Of a DNA stretch of 64,000 nt, positions 35,066 to 47,811 are shown piece by piece. The position numbers and the translations under genes are program-made. Origin of the DNA: Hymenopus coronatus (Eukaryota > Arthropoda > Insecta > Mantodea > Hymenopodidae); contig CM060895.1 in assembly GCA_030762935.1 (NCBI GenBank), positions 41,592,001 to 41,656,000 of the forward strand. The letters are read 5' to 3'. Below the pieces are notes generated by a model, which did not search any database, was not told where the DNA came from, and worked only from the letters and a program-made list of their open reading frames with translations. The first letter of the stretch is position 1. Every line of letters starts with the position of its first letter.

Positions 35066-36014
35066 CTTCAGTATTAATTTTCTCGCCCAATATATCACAA
35101 ATAACAAGGCTATTAAGAGCTCGTTAACTTCACGCCATTAAAAAAATTCCTATATTGAATGAAAAGGATATAGTCATCAGTCTTTAATAAAGAGAACTCT
35201 ATGCATGCACCGAATGAATATATACTCTTTTCTACTCGCTTAGTTTATGGAAAGATGTTCCACCCATTTTGCAGCATCCAATTTCAGAATACGGAATGCC
35301 TAATACCATGTTACCGAATCACGCAATCGCCCGATTTCGCGAAATTGTATATGCGGAGAAATTTTCAATAGGTAAATATCGAGCACTCTGACTGTGTTCA
35401 ATAAAGCAAATGAAAATGAAAAATATAAGAATATTATGTAAAATATTTTACGCTTTATAATACACCATATTTCCAAACTTGCCCTAGCCTATTTACTCGC
35501 CATAATCGGCATTGTGTAGTCATATACAATGCTTATTTATATAAGAAAAATTGCTCGCTTTTTTCAAAATATCTTTGACGTATGGGCCATACTGATCATA
35601 CATTAAACTTAAAGAAGCCATGGATTATTCCTACGGGTCTATGGCACCTGTGGGTCACTTTCCAAATCTGTCGTAAATGCCAAGAGCGGTGCAGTACGGC
35701 AGACCCACCTATTTCCACAGTGTCAATTAATTTAGCCCTGGCTGGTAGCTAATAATGAACCTTATCACATTAAACCTAAGAATTAAGCAATGAGTTGTAA
35801 AGCTCATTTACACCATTAGGACGAAAGGGCGCCGCCAGACTACTTCCGAACTGATCCCACTACCAACCCTCCCATCCAAACTGTCACACCTAGTATAGCC
35901 GGATATCCATGTGCTTCCCTTTGTCGGACAAACGATAAACTGTTTACGAGAAGTGGGTCTTTCATGCCAAAATGACCACTCTAATGAAACATTGGGAGTC
36001 AAATTTCAAAGTTC
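35066..36014. other. No gene seen
   Basis: Mixed-composition sequence without coding motifs. Short frames near 35800-36000 match nothing I recognise. Confidence 0.45.
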
Positions 36015-36830
36015 TATGTTTTTACTTTCTCTGCATAGTACATCAGTTGAGATGGTATTGCACTCCATTCAAAAATTCGATACCAAGATTTCAATGGAAA
36101 AACACGTGTTAGAGTCCCCACAAAGAAATGAAAAAAATCATGTTTAGATAAACGTCCATGTACTTATGAACACAACTGAAAATACCGAAATGTGAAATAC
36201 CGAAGTTGGTATTAAAGATTCGTATCATCCAAGGATGCGACAAAGATTTTGATAAATTCCCCCTCCCAACCAAGGTGCTGTTTACATGGGAAAATGTTCT
36301 CAAAATAATTCTAATAATTTTGATTAAAATACTGTATATTAATGATATTTACTAGACAAATGAGATGTGCATTTTGAATTTTCTGGCAGTAGCCGCTGAA
36401 GAGCTCGTCATTCTTGATGAGTTTTGCCTAGTAGTAAACCGTAAGAGATATAGACAAAAACTTATTACACACAATGCTGATCCCGATAAAACATATGGTT
36501 GATGTCATATTTAATATTTAGTAGAGCTAACCATTTTTTAGATATTCTTTGTTATTTGTTTCAGTTTAAAATATTTAAAGCATTTCTCATAAGGAAACGC
36601 AAACTCCTAGACATGCAAAGACACGGATTTCACCAGATGGCAACCAGTTTTTAAAAGATTTAATTATTGATTTAGCCTAGCATGTCCTCTTACCAGGACA
36701 CGAGTACGAGAAAAGAGCATTTTTTGCTAAGTTTTGTCTCCATTAGTATGAACTAGATAGAAGAATAAGTTAACAATACTTTTGTTAAACGGATGTAGAG
36801 AAAGTAATGTGAATGGAACATAAGATTTTT
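36015..36830 (+). mobile_element. UIR-A repeat, copy 3
   Basis: Starts 'gttctatgtttttactttct' and ends 'agagaaagtaatgtgaatgg' then 'aacat' (about 36794-36818). These two ends are near inverted complements, the clearest terminal repeat of the family. The internal landmark 'aaaaattcgataccaagatt' is at about 36072. No ORF. Confidence 0.7.
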
Positions 36831-39114
36831 CTAAAAGTTTTACTGCGATTGTATTGCCAAGTTAATATGAATAGGCCTTTCATTAAAATTGGATAAATAG
36901 TTTGCAAGATATAAATAAGTTCATAAATTATATTATGTAAATATATGACTTAGTCAAAATGTCCCATGCACCTTCTGAATTGGACCTTTAAACCATACAA
37001 AAAATTAAACAGAGAAATATTTCAATATCTTTATTTACTAAATTATTGTGATGTTTTAAAAAGTTAGAAACTTTAATCTCTACAGTTAATCATTTTTTAT
37101 AATATATTGTTTGAAAATTGCTATGAATATTAAGTCAATTTTGTCCTTTGTAATATTACAATAGATTATTCTGCACATTCTGGGAAATTTTGGTTGTACT
37201 GAAACAAAAACTAAGACGCGTGGAACATTTTGAAAGTGTCAAAATTTAATTTCCAGGAAAAGGATGTTTAACGACTTAGTATACTGTGAAACAGATGTAT
37301 TTACGATTTTAAATGGCTGTAGAGCCCGAAGCAAGAGGACAGTTAAATGCTGATTCTCAGTCCATCCATCCGTCCATATATATATATATATACCAAATAG
37401 AGAAACGTGGAAAAAAAGAGTTAATCCCATATCGGTGCTATATCACAATCCTAAATACAGATGTATTAACAAATTAGATGTTCTGAAAGCCTGTCGTAAA
37501 ACAGTAAAATCAAGAGGCAATATATGCACAATTTTTTGCGTTTAGTTATGTTTAGGTTCTTCTTCAAATATACATTTTCAGTTAATTGATTAAGAACTTT
37601 TACTGCATTTATGTATATTAATCCCGACATACATTGTATTATAAACAATTTTATGTATTTTGTTGAATGAGAACTGAAGTTGCATGTTCGTGATAGATAT
37701 GAAGGAAACCCAGTGGTCCTGAATACTATGAACACCTGACTGATGCTGCTTCCCCTAAAATCAGAGAAAGAGAAAATTGAGGTAAACCAACATATCAGAA
37801 AGCTACAACCTAACTTGCTCGGGAGCTCAGGTGCACAAGTGATCTTCATGTAATTGTCCTATTAATGTCGCAGACTAAGCTACTTTTTTAGAGTGAAAAT
37901 ACACCTTAATGTAGTAACTCGCCCTAAGCGAAATTCGAATTCGCGACCTGGATAAAACGGCTCTCTTTAGTTGTTTTCCGCTAAACGATCAGTTGTCCAG
38001 TGCTTTGCCCGTAAGCATTTGTGCGCAAGACCACGTAAATAGCTTTCAACCAACAAATCATTCATCCAACAGAATATCGGCGTAAGATACTGTCATTTTT
38101 CTCCAGTGATGGGAGAAAAACAGACTGATTGCTCATTTTTACGTCTTCTCATTTAATAGCAGTAGTAGTACTAACTAGCAGCAGCAGTTGTGGTGGTGAT
38201 AGTAATAAGACGTTCTAGTTTACAAATAAATTGTATATATATATATATAATACATATGTTTTTCTTTGTTTTGTCTGTTTGTTTTGTGTGTGTTAAACTT
38301 GGTCCTTTGGGAGAGAAATCCGAGACAACAGCTTTTTCTCGACCTACTTTTATTTTAGAAAATATTGCAACTCGGTCTGTAGCATCAGTGAGGTAATGAC
38401 CCTTTGTGAGAGACACATAAAATATGTACCTATTTATTATAATTCTACATCTAAACAGCAGCGCTGATGGTCATCATATTAAGCAAAGTTGTCATTCTGG
38501 CTCAGAAATAACAAACATAGTTTTTGAAGAAAACCACAAAACTATATTGTGAAACGTTTATGTTACTTCATTACCAACTCAATATAATCTAAGATCTGTG
38601 CTTGACAGTTTTTTTTTTAACTTAAAAAATGCTTTTAAAATCTATTTAAGTTTTTTTTATTTTATTTTTATAAATGAGCGTATGGCTAATTAATAATTTC
38701 GTAAAAAGTTCAATGGGATTTCTATTCATGTGTGCATCAAAGGAAAACTTAATCCCAAGGAAAAGCCACTGCCATTAACAATATGTTTTGCTTCAGTTGG
38801 AGAAAATCTGTTTTGAAACAATCCTAAATAAAGCCAAACAAGGACTATGAGAGGTTATGCTCAGATAGTCACATCTTTTGAATAGATGTAAACGAATCAC
38901 CACATTTGATGTATCCAAAATGGAATATTGAAAGGAGCTAAGGCTATCAAAGGAAATCAGAAGAGAAATGCCAGAGAATATCCAGAATTGGCAGCAGCGC
39001 GAAAGGAACGAACCGCAAAGGGTAGCATCTGCGTTATGGTTGTCTTGCCGAAACAGAGAACACAAATAAAATACCTGACGAGTTCATTCATGATTTCTTT
39101 ACCTATTCTATAAC
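36831..39114. other. Mostly unassigned AT-rich DNA with small repeats
   Basis: Contains TA microsatellites (37376-37391 and 38233-38249) and a SINE family 2 scrap at 37905-37960 ('cctaagcgaaattcgaattc', - orientation). A long - strand open frame at 37466-37849 has no recognisable motif. No gene supported. Confidence 0.45.
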
Positions 39115-39901
39115 AAACAATTTTTACACAAGTTTATTCTTCAATGTAATTCATGCTAATCAAGATAAACATTAGCAGAAATTGTTATTACTTGGTTCAT
39201 TATGAGAAGGGAAGGGAATACACTAGGATGAAGGAATAGTCAAAGCTTTTAAAAGCTGCTTGCTACGTAATTGAAATTCGGGGTTCTTTCTTGGCCAGGA
39301 GTTAAAAAAAAAAGAAAAAGACTGAATTATTCATATAATTGAAAAGTTAAGTATTGTATAATTGGAAACCAATAACAAGGATTATTTCGGGAATAGTTAT
39401 TTCTACACAATACATATGCCAAATTATGTGTTAACCCACATTATTAGTGTGGTGGTATCTGCCTCACATTCAACACGTCCCGAGTTCGAATATCGCTTAA
39501 GGTGAGTTCCTAAGAAGGCGAATGTCGAGTAACTTTAATCTCCATAGACCCCGATATTTCTTGAGCAAAATTTCACCAATTCATTCATAGTCAGATATGA
39601 TCAACCAGGTTAAAGGACTTAGGCTAAAGAAGAAAGAAATTGCGTGTTCTCACGAGACCTATACTCTTTGTGTATTACATTTTTGTCTGATACTTACGGT
39701 TTACTAGTTTTCACGAGGACATCCACAATGAAGATTTCAGATATTATCCACAGAAAATTCATGATAATACGTTTTGTTTGTCATGTAAATATGTAGATAT
39801 AATATACGGTATATAAATCATAATCGTTAGACCAATATTTTTAAGATCTAAAATTTCGAAAATAATAATAGTTTGGAGTAGGAGATTTTCTTCAAAATCC
39901 T

Positions 39902-39942
<41 letters not shown>

Positions 39943-40065
39943 CAGACCACAGGAACTTTTTGCTTAAAATGTTTTTTTTTATTTATCCAGACCTCAAAAC
40001 ATGTATTTCCTGAAAATCTCGACAACGAACATAGTATTTAGCAGAGAAAATAAATAAAAAAAAGA
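39115..40065 (-). mobile_element. UIR-A repeat, copy 4, hosting a SINE
   Basis: The family body in reverse orientation is interrupted by a SINE at about 39428-39645. Flanking 'aaattatgtgtt' and 'aaattgcgtgtt' appear to be its decayed target-site duplication. A 35-base T run lies at about 39903-39937. The 5' end of the family is at the right, near 40060. Confidence 0.6.
39428..39645 (+). mobile_element. tRNA-derived SINE, family 2
   Basis: tRNA-like head with 'gtggtggtatctgcctcaca' and B-box-like 'cgagttcgaatat'. The family body ('agtaactttaatctccatag') and tail ('aaccaggttaaaggacttag') follow. Confidence 0.75.
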
Positions 40066-40784
40066 AAGGTTAAGATGGGGATTTGCTCTGATTTCCTGAG
40101 CTACAAGATACTCCAGGGGGAATTTTTAGTGAGAAAGGCGTCGAATTCTTAGTTACGATTCGTACTGACTCATACAGTGACAGAAAAGAGAGAAAGCGAA
40201 CGTATTTGGAAATTAACGTTATGTGCTCATTTGTGATACTGGTCTCATGTTGGGTGTGGCTTCTGTAATTTTTTATCTAACTGCTTGCATTACGGCGTAA
40301 TTCTTGTTTACCCTTCCGCCACGAACTTACATTACCCTTGTGGTGGTACTAAGCCTGCGCAACTGGAGGCCTTCACAAAGACGACGACACGCAGCTTGAT
40401 GCTCACTTCAGTTTGTGTCTCATCTCATCTAGGGGACTGTTACTGAGCGACTTCAACATAGGTAAGAGGTTCTCACGCTATTGTTGTCGCTTGTCAAAAC
40501 ATGGCGTTTCTTTAATGCTGCTCCTAAGAGTTGTAGTGCGACACAGTGTTTATCTAACGAAGGTGATCATTAGCTGTTCAAAGCTGTGTAAACAAGCAGA
40601 TCAATACTTTGCTTAGTGACTTGTAATTAATCAGGTATAAGAACGGTAATGAAAACGGGTACGCATTCTCAATTGATTCTTTTTAGCATCAGTAATACCA
40701 TATCCACATGCGGAAAAGAAACAAACAAATTATGCAGCTGTCTCAAACGTTAAAACACGCAATATTCAAATTTAATAAATCTGA
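40066..40784. other. No gene seen
   Basis: A less AT-rich block at about 40300-40620 includes a donor-like 'ATAG/GTAAGAG' near 40460, but no coding motif supports an exon. Confidence 0.4.
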
Positions 40785-41625
40785 AGGGTCACATTCACAT
40801 AACTTTCTCGACAAACTATTGTTACAAAAGATGATTGTTTTATCTATGTCGTGCTGATCGAAATAATCATTTCGATTAGCATAATTGTCTTATTACTTGC
40901 TTCCCTGTAAGTAGAACGGAAGTAAGGAAATACATTAGGCAAATGTTTTAAAAGCTAATCGCTATGCGAAACAATTGAAATTCGGTTTTCTTTTGTATGC
41001 CCATGAGTAAAACGAGAGAAATATGAAACAAAAGTTGACTTCGCGCTTGAGAAAAGTTTAAGTCGTTTAAAACTGAAACCAATCCAAGGAATGCCTCGGA
41101 AAGGTTACTCTACAAATAAAAAGAACATAAATTGTGTATTTTAACGAGATCTATTATTTTTGTGTAATAAGTGTTTGTCAATCTCTTACGGCTTACGAGT
41201 TATACAAGTCATCAAGAATGAAAAGGTATTCAGGCTATTCCCAGAAAATTTAAGATTACATTTGGTTTGTCATGGAAATTCTTAAACATATGGTATTTAA
41301 TCAAAATCCTTACAGCCATTTTTGACAGAATGAAACTTTTCGACAAATGTTCCATGTAAAGGGTAGTTGGGGTGGGAGATTTTCCTTGAACTATTTATGC
41401 CGCATCCTTGGATGATACTGAACATAAATACCAAGTTTGGTATTTACACGAACTTTCATATTTGATTTATGCTGTCCACGTCCACACACATACCTTTTTC
41501 TAAAAATGTTTTTTTGGATTTAGGAAACCTAAAACGTGTATTTCCGGTATCGAATTTTTGGGTGGAATGCAATACTTTCTCTACTATGTAAATGTGCACA
41601 CGTGACAGAGAAAGAAGACTACTGT
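40785..41625 (-). mobile_element. UIR-A repeat, copy 5
   Basis: Reverse-oriented copy. 'aatactttctctactatgta' at about 41571-41590 marks its 5' end and 'gggtagttggggtgggagat' (about 41359-41378) is a conserved internal block. Forms a head-to-head inverted pair with copy 6 about 115 bases away. Confidence 0.65.
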
Positions 41626-41739
41626 GCAAGTGTCTCAGCCTTTCTTAACACATTAACATTATTTTCGTGGCTATCACACATAATAGTTGCAATTGGTTTT
41701 GAATTCCTCAATTCTAATAATATCTGGCACCTAGACTAG

Positions 41740-42585
41740 TTGCGGAACACTAGCATTCCACTCAAAAATTTGATATGGAGAATCCTCCGGAAATACAAAT
41801 TTAGAGGTTCTACGAATAAGAGTAACAAACAAAAAATTAGAATTTTTAGAAAGATGCTCCCGCACGCTTGCAGTGTATTGATCAATGAGCAACACAATTC
41901 AAAATATAAATTCTTTAAATTGTTGAGAAAGAAATTCTTAAACACACAGCTGTGTGCTTAAGTTCAACATAATCTAAGAAAGAGCTGAGAAGATTTTCAA
42001 GAAAACTCCAACTCAAACTACCCTTTCTTAACACCGAAAGCTCTTAGAATATCTCAAAAATAGCTCAAATGTTTTTACTAAAATACTGTGTGTTTAAGAT
42101 ATTTACATTCTAATATGTAATATGTACGGCAAATTTCCTGAGAAAGCCTGTGAATCCTTAATTCTGAATTAGTTTTGTACAGTTTTGAATAAGTAATGAA
42201 CTATAAAAGATAGCCAAAGCATTTATCTCGCGTAAAAGTAGGCGTGTTTAAAAGATATAACTCATTTGAAACAATGAATTCAGACATTTCGAATATATGC
42301 ATTATGGGTCTTAATTCTCAAATAATTTGTTCCTTTTGTTTTACAATGTCGTCAGCTAAGTTGTGGCTCGCGGTGTCATGGAAAGAGGGTAATATACAGC
42401 TTTGTATGATTTGTTTATCGCTTCATTTTCCTTTCATTGTACGTGCAATGAAACATGCAATGAAAACATTTCTGCAAACGTTTATCTACATGAAACATAT
42501 AGAAAAATGTTTGGTTAAAATAGGTTGAAAAAGTTATAGAAAATAAACAATGGCTACAGAAAACGTGTGGATGTAACACCAGATT
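41740..42585 (+). mobile_element. UIR-A repeat, copy 6
   Basis: Forward copy beginning at 'cattccactcaaaaatttga' (about 41754). It lacks the first part of the terminal hairpin and is more diverged than the others. Non-coding. Confidence 0.6.
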
Positions 42586-43544
42586 CATGTTTTAGGACGA
42601 TTTAACTCCTTAAGCCGGTTTTACAATATGCAGTTAAGAGTATTAACTTATAGTTAATATTGTTATGCTGGTAGTTAACACTGTTTCCTTCTGATCATCT
42701 TCTAGCAAGATTTACCTTCTGTTAATGCTTTCATGCATATTTCCAAGCTATTGGCAGACATATTTTAACATGTTTATTACTGATTGTCAATATTTGGATA
42801 GTTTGCTGTTCTACTGCGCATTTTAAAATGATATATATTAAAAATAGAACAGAGAAAGAATGTTTCGTCGAAATAAGAGGAAATACTATTAAAAACGAAT
42901 AGCTGAAAGGAGAAACAATGGTCAATGGTGGAGTTATTACCTGACTGAAGAATGAATGCAGGCGTCCACGAGTGGAAGCTTGCGTAAACAAACAGATAAG
43001 CGGTGTTGCGTCATCACTCCCGCTGCATTCCCTGTAGAGCACGACAAAACTTGAATGCAGGATTTGCGTCTCTTTCAGTAGACGGGTTGGAATGAAGTCA
43101 GAATACAAACACCGCCGCGCGCAGTCATATGCTCACAAAGTAGGAAATTAATATTCATTAGTGATAAAGAAAATAGCAAATACAACTGTTGTGGATCGTT
43201 TAGTTTATTCCTGTTTACGTGCGCTGTGCTTATGTTTTGATGGTCAGACTGAACAGCATTATATTCCAGCCTTCTTTGACCGCTCTAAACCGCGCCATGC
43301 TACTACATCAGCGACCTCCTCTAAAAACTGCATTCTTTCGTCAGACAAGTAGTACATACCACTGAGCATACAGCACTTTTCTTTACAAATCAGTGCAGTG
43401 TAATGCTGCGTTGACAAGAGAACAGTTGTATTTAACCGAGATGATAACTGTGCATTGTTAATTTTAGAATAGTAATGCAATAAGTTCAGCTGCAGCTGCA
43501 TTGCTTGTCGTATTTTTATAGAATTAGTTCCAACAAATATTTCT
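42586..43544. other. Unassigned; probable 5' flank of the hAT relic
   Basis: Includes a CpG-richer patch at 42955-43130 and no recognisable coding domain. Confidence 0.4.
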
Positions 43545-44660
43545 TTTACAATGAGCCTCGTAAAACAACACTTTTTCTGTGAGAACACACAGCAGAAAAT
43601 AGAAATGCAGGCGTTAGGTCGACCTACTCCAGATTTAAATATAACTCAAGCTACTCAAGACGCTAAGATTGTACTTATGTTACACATTTTAGCAAAAAGG
43701 TTGCACGAAGAATATAACTGGATATGCAGTTGCAGTGTGAGAAATGCATTATTTTGTTTGTCTGGTCTGCTTTTCGAGAGCAAAGATTCTTGGCCAAACA
43801 CAGAAAAAGGATCTGGGACAGAGTATATAAAACACACAGTAAAAGTAGAAAACATAATAGTATATTGAGCTTCAATGCTCTGGGCATGTTAATATTTCCG
43901 CACAGATAAGCCGAGCTTATCAGGATTCTATTAAAAAACACAACAATCAAGTCGAAAAGAACCGCTATATCCTTTCCAAAATTATAAACTATATAAAGTC
44001 TTATGGGGCTTTCGAGCTAGCATTAAAGGGGCGTAAGGAATCTGGTGAGACAGAAAATCCTGGTATATTCCTTGGTTTAATGGGTTGTCTCTCTCTTTAC
44101 GGTGACGGGTGTATTTGCAAAGAGCATGCAACCATTTAACAGACAATAGAGTGTTGGCAGAGGGTGCGTGCTTTCCAAGAATTTAGACAGAGCAGGGAGA
44201 GTGTTCCAAACAACAAGGATAGAACCAAATCGGATAAGTTATGTCTCATAAGGGATAAGTACAGTTTACTCCAAAACATGATGACCTTTAAATGGGACCG
44301 TTCCCCGCTGCCATTGGGCAATAACCATTAGCAAACTGAAGACGAGCCTATACTAGGCGGGAGGGGAGGGGTGCGAGAGGCAATATAGTAAACTCTCTGT
44401 TTCCCGGATACTCTGTAGGGACTCTGCTTGCAAGTCGAGATTCGCGCCTCAGTAAGGAACCAGTAAGTGGAAGCCTTTGGCAGAGGTTATCATGTTCTGA
44501 AAAATATTGAACACTTCAAAATCTATTCAGAACGAACTGCTGAAATGTAAGCTTGAAGTATCCCAGGACATTATTAAAGACGAAATAACACAGACTAGAT
44601 ACATGGCAATACCGCCAAATGAATGCACAGATGTATCAATCCAAGATCAGTTTACATCTT

Positions 44661-44905
44661 ATTTATTTCTTTTTATTGTAGCTTAACGTCCTTTAACCTG
44701 GTTTGCTCATATCGGTCGATGAATGAAATTGGTGAAATGATCTCAAACATCTCGGGGTCCATGGAGCATAAGGTTAATCAATATTAGTCTTCTCAGGATA
44801 AGGAAAACCCCCGAAAAAATCTTATCAGGGTAACTCACCCTAAGCGATATTCGAGCTTGTGACCTGTTAAACGTGAGGAAGACACGCTATCACCACAATA
44901 TCTGG
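44661..44905 (-). mobile_element. tRNA-derived SINE, family 2, inside the hAT relic
   Basis: The tRNA-like head is at the right end (about 44840-44905; B-box-like 'agctcgaatatcgct' on the - strand). The tail side begins at 'tttattgtagcttaacgtcc'. Confidence 0.75.
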
Positions 44906-44911
44906 ACGGGC

Positions 44912-45347
44912 ACTCTTGCTAGAGTGCGTCGCTCTGCACTTCGTTCAACCCTATAGCTGCTAGCCTCTCTCGCGGAGGTGCTTTCCGACGACCACAGAGT
45001 GGCAATAAATTTCTTTTACTTTTTTATCCCAACTGACGTTTCCATTAAGGATTTTAGTTGTATTTCTCCCGCCGCATGCTCTTGGAGCGGTTTTACCTCA
45101 AGCGCCTTTTAACACGAGGTCTATGTTTTAGCTTTCGTTTTACTATCATTTTCGCTCCATTTTTGCGTACGTTTAGGGTTCATCTGTGGCCTTTACCCCT
45201 ATAAATAATATTACACTGGTTTTATAACTGGCTTCTTATTTTATCGTTTATTTTTATATGACTTTTAACCTCTGCTGTTTGCTGCATTTTGTTTTATGTA
45301 GGCGCTAATAACCTTAGCAGTTGATCGTCCTTAAACACCAATCATTA
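44912..45347 (+). mobile_element. I-clade LINE 3' fragment, + strand, copy I-12
   Basis: + strand 'gctagagtgcgtcgctctgc' and 'ctctcgcggaggtgctttcc' match the C-terminal end of ORF2 in the I family. The 3' UTR then ends at 'ccttaaacaccaatcattat' (45330-45349), the family terminus. Confidence 0.65.
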
Positions 45348-45651
45348 TTGCATTTGTTTTGAGGCATGAACTGAAAGGCAATGTTTTTTGAACGGTTTTG
45401 GGGACTTTTCCGGCCATATGGATTTCGGCTTGCATTTTGAAAGGACTTCAGTCACTTCATAGTTCAGATAACAACTTAGTTGCACAGACATTTGATGGCG
45501 CGTCAGTAATGAGGTGTGCAGTGAATGGCGTTCAAGCTAGAACCAAAGAAAACTTTCCCGTGCAAGTGCATTCATTGTTATGCCAATCAGCTGAGCCTGG
45601 CAAGAGAAAAACTGCATCCCCAAAATCAATCGGCAAGCGTATTTTCCAGTT

Positions 45652-45652
45652 T

Positions 45653-45719
<67 letters not shown>
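45652..45719. repeat. CT microsatellite
   Basis: A CTCTCT/CTGTCTGT start followed by an almost uninterrupted CT run, in the hAT relic. It makes artificial Ser-Leu reading frames that are not genes. Confidence 0.95.
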
Positions 45720-45720
<1 letters not shown>

Positions 45721-45867
45721 GGCTTCCAACATTTTTCTCTCGATCTGAACATCTCTCAGCACTAGATGAAGTAGCTTCAATGCATATACTAACCTCGAAG
45801 ATAGAGATGATGTAATGCTGAATGTTGAAATTCTTTACAATCAAACTCAGACTGTTAACGCATTCTT

Positions 45868-46084
45868 TTAAAGCTTAACGTCCTTTAATCTGGCTGGTCA
45901 TATCGGACGATGAATGAAATTGGTCAAATGATCTCGGAGTCCACAGAGCTTAAAGTTACTCGACATTCGGCTTCTTAGGATAATGGAAAACCCGGAAAAA
46001 TCTTATCCGGGTAACTCACCCTAAGCGAGATTCGAACACGCGATCTGCTGAATGTGAGGCAGACAAGCTACCACCACATTAACT
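45868..46084 (-). mobile_element. tRNA-derived SINE, family 2, downstream of the hAT relic
   Basis: The - strand head is at about 46020-46084 ('gagattcgaacacgcgatct' on +). The tail is at 'aaagcttaacgtcctttaat' (about 45870-45889). Confidence 0.75.
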
Positions 46085-46392
46085 TTTGTCGGGCTAAGTA
46101 TTTGTTGTGGCAATTCACAAAACTCGCGAAAACGTTAAAGGGCAGTTTCACTCATTGATAATTTGAAAGATGTTAACGCGTGCCTCTGGAGTGTGTTCTT
46201 CTAATTCTTTACCCCCCCCCCCTTGTTTTAAAATTTAAAGGAGTTAAAACATAATTTTTTACTAAAATTAGGATATTAATTTTCTGTCGTCCCATATCTT
46301 TGCTCAATAGTTGTTTCTTTCTGTACTTGTTAGCAAATATCGAATGTTGCAAGAATTATTTCTACTGAAACGTTTTCACACGTATTGTTTAT
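46085..46392. other. No gene seen
   Basis: Contains a C run (46212-46222). May include the last decayed part of the hAT relic, but no motif is readable. Confidence 0.4.
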
Positions 46393-47065
46393 GCAGGGTT
46401 TGTCCAATAAATTTCGGGACTAATTTTTTTCTCACCCAGTGGGAACGGTAATGGTAGGTCTTTAGGCCGAGATATGTCACGCGCAACAAGAGAGGTGGCT
46501 CAGTTGTACCCGAGGTTCTGGAGTGTATAAATCGTGAGCGAAGTGAAACATTGTCGAGGGGTCGCGTCGAATCAAAATTGAGCAAACCATCGAAGAGTAT
46601 TTGTTACCATCGATCTTTGCGTCAAACTGAAGAAATCTGTATCATAGTCTTTAGGAATAATTCCTGAGGCTTCATATAAGATGTAATGTTCAAAACGAGT
46701 GCTTTTGTGTCATACAAACTTCGAGATGGCGGGAGGGCGTCTAAGACGAACCACACGCGGTACGTCCGTTGCACCCGAAACGATGATTAGATCAAAGCGA
46801 GAGAAATAGTAAATCTAAGTCGAACCACACACTGCACATCCGTTCCACCCGAGACGATGGTTAGACCAAGTGAGAGAAATGGTGAACCGTGATCGCCAGA
46901 TACGCGTTCATTTGATATCAGAGAAGTTACATATAGAAACATCTACTGTACATACGGACGATGTGCGCGAAAGTTTTATCAGACAATTAGAAGGACGTTT
47001 TCCCGTAAACTATTGGAATATGTACCGTAGAAAAGCTGCGATGTTAAGTTGCCCCACGTTGTGGC
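46393..47065 (+). pseudogene. mariner-like element relic (5' TIR and N-terminal transposase)
   Basis: The TIR-like end 'cagggtttgtccaataaattt' at 46394-46414 matches the left end of mariner-like elements. Downstream the frame gives VKLKKSV, then FEMAGGRLRR, then SVREMVNRDRQIRVHLISEK (about 46860-46925), the DNA-binding half of a mariner transposase. A segment of 74 bases is tandemly duplicated (46747-46820 and 46821-46893). The catalytic half and right TIR are missing. Confidence 0.6.
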
Positions 47066-47154
47066 AACAGATGTGGCACAGATGATGATGATGATGTGTT
47101 TAAGGGCGGTCAACTGCTAAGGTCATTAGCGCCCTCAGAGAATGAAAAACTATT

Positions 47155-47811
47155 CTAAAACCAGAAATAAAAAACACCTGACCGTAAAGTTGATAAAATC
47201 TTAAAAACCTTCGCAACTGTACCGGGGTCATCACCAAGGACCTCCATGAGGGAGGCCGGCAGCTGGAGAGTCGTGCGAACAGCTGCTAGAGCAACACACC
47301 CTACCAGCACATGTGCCACCGTCAGTGCTGCTCCACAGCGAGGGCAGACAGGGTCAGGATCGCTAGTAAAAAGGTGACTGTGAGTAAAAAAGCAGTGGCC
47401 AATTCGCAATCGAGCTAAATGTACCTCCTTCCGACGAGAAGGACGTGAGGAGGTTGCCCAGATTATAGGGAGGTATTTTACTTGCCGAAGGTTGTTATCG
47501 CGGAGAGCCGACCACTCCGCATGCAAGCCTGAATACACCGCTCTCCGCATCACAACCCTACAATATTCTGATGGTGCACCGGTAACATGAACACTGGGCG
47601 TTGTGGCTGCTGATTTAGCCGCCAAATCCGCCAATTCATTGCCCGGCAAGCCAACGTGTCCAGGGATCCAGGCGCACTCCACATTAACACCGGAAGAGTC
47701 CAAAATGTGAAGGCAGTCCTGGATGCCTTGCACTAAAGGATGGTAAGTGTAAAGATCACGAAAACTCTGAAGCGCACTAAGGGAATCACTCAGAACAAGG
47801 CTGTCACCCAA
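47155..47811 (-). pseudogene. I-clade ORF2 C-terminus: RNase H and CCHC domain
   Basis: An open - strand stretch of 218 codons. RNase H motifs are LVLSDSLSALQSFRDLY (second and third acidic region), VNVECAWIPGHVGLPGNELA (about 47610-47690) and DLAAKSA, the usual end of RNase HI. After it come HLARLRIGHCFFTHSHLF and CPRCGAALTVAHVLVGC (CCHC, about 47290-47340), with LQLPASLMEVLGDDPGTVAK at the end. RNase H removes RNA from the cDNA hybrid in I-clade elements. The first Asp (YTDGSK) lies on the other side of the Helitron, so the domain is physically split. Confidence 0.85.

Larger units (their letters stand above)
43551..45850 (+). pseudogene. hAT transposase relic (ZMYM1/DUF4371-like), split by insertions
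   Basis: Pieces in order on the + strand: RPTPDLNITQATQD and YNWICSCSVRNALFCLSGLL (43623-43770, the TTF-type zinc-finger region), KKHNNQVEKNRYILSKIINY then SYGAFELALKGRKESGETEN (43936-44060), SIQNELLKCKLEVSQDIIKD then NECTDVSIQDQFTS (44523-44657), LRYELKGNVFE (about 45360-45394) and DNNLVAQTFDGASVMRCAVN (about 45466-45527), the catalytic Asp region (..AQ.YDGA..M.G..NGVQ). A tail FFSRSEHLSALDEVASM lies near 45733-45783. Between them sit an unknown 400-base insert (44100-44510), a SINE, an I-clade 3' fragment and a CT repeat. Inactive. Confidence 0.75.

Noticed and set aside
37466..37849. 127-codon open frame on the - strand
   Set aside because: No motif, AT-rich codons, no splice or start context, and no similarity to any family seen here.
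40300..40640. Possible 5' exon with a donor-like site near 40460
   Set aside because: No coding motif or partner exon; base composition alone is not enough.
45398..45815. Open frames rich in Ser-Leu
   Set aside because: Produced by the CT microsatellite; only the hAT part upstream is real.
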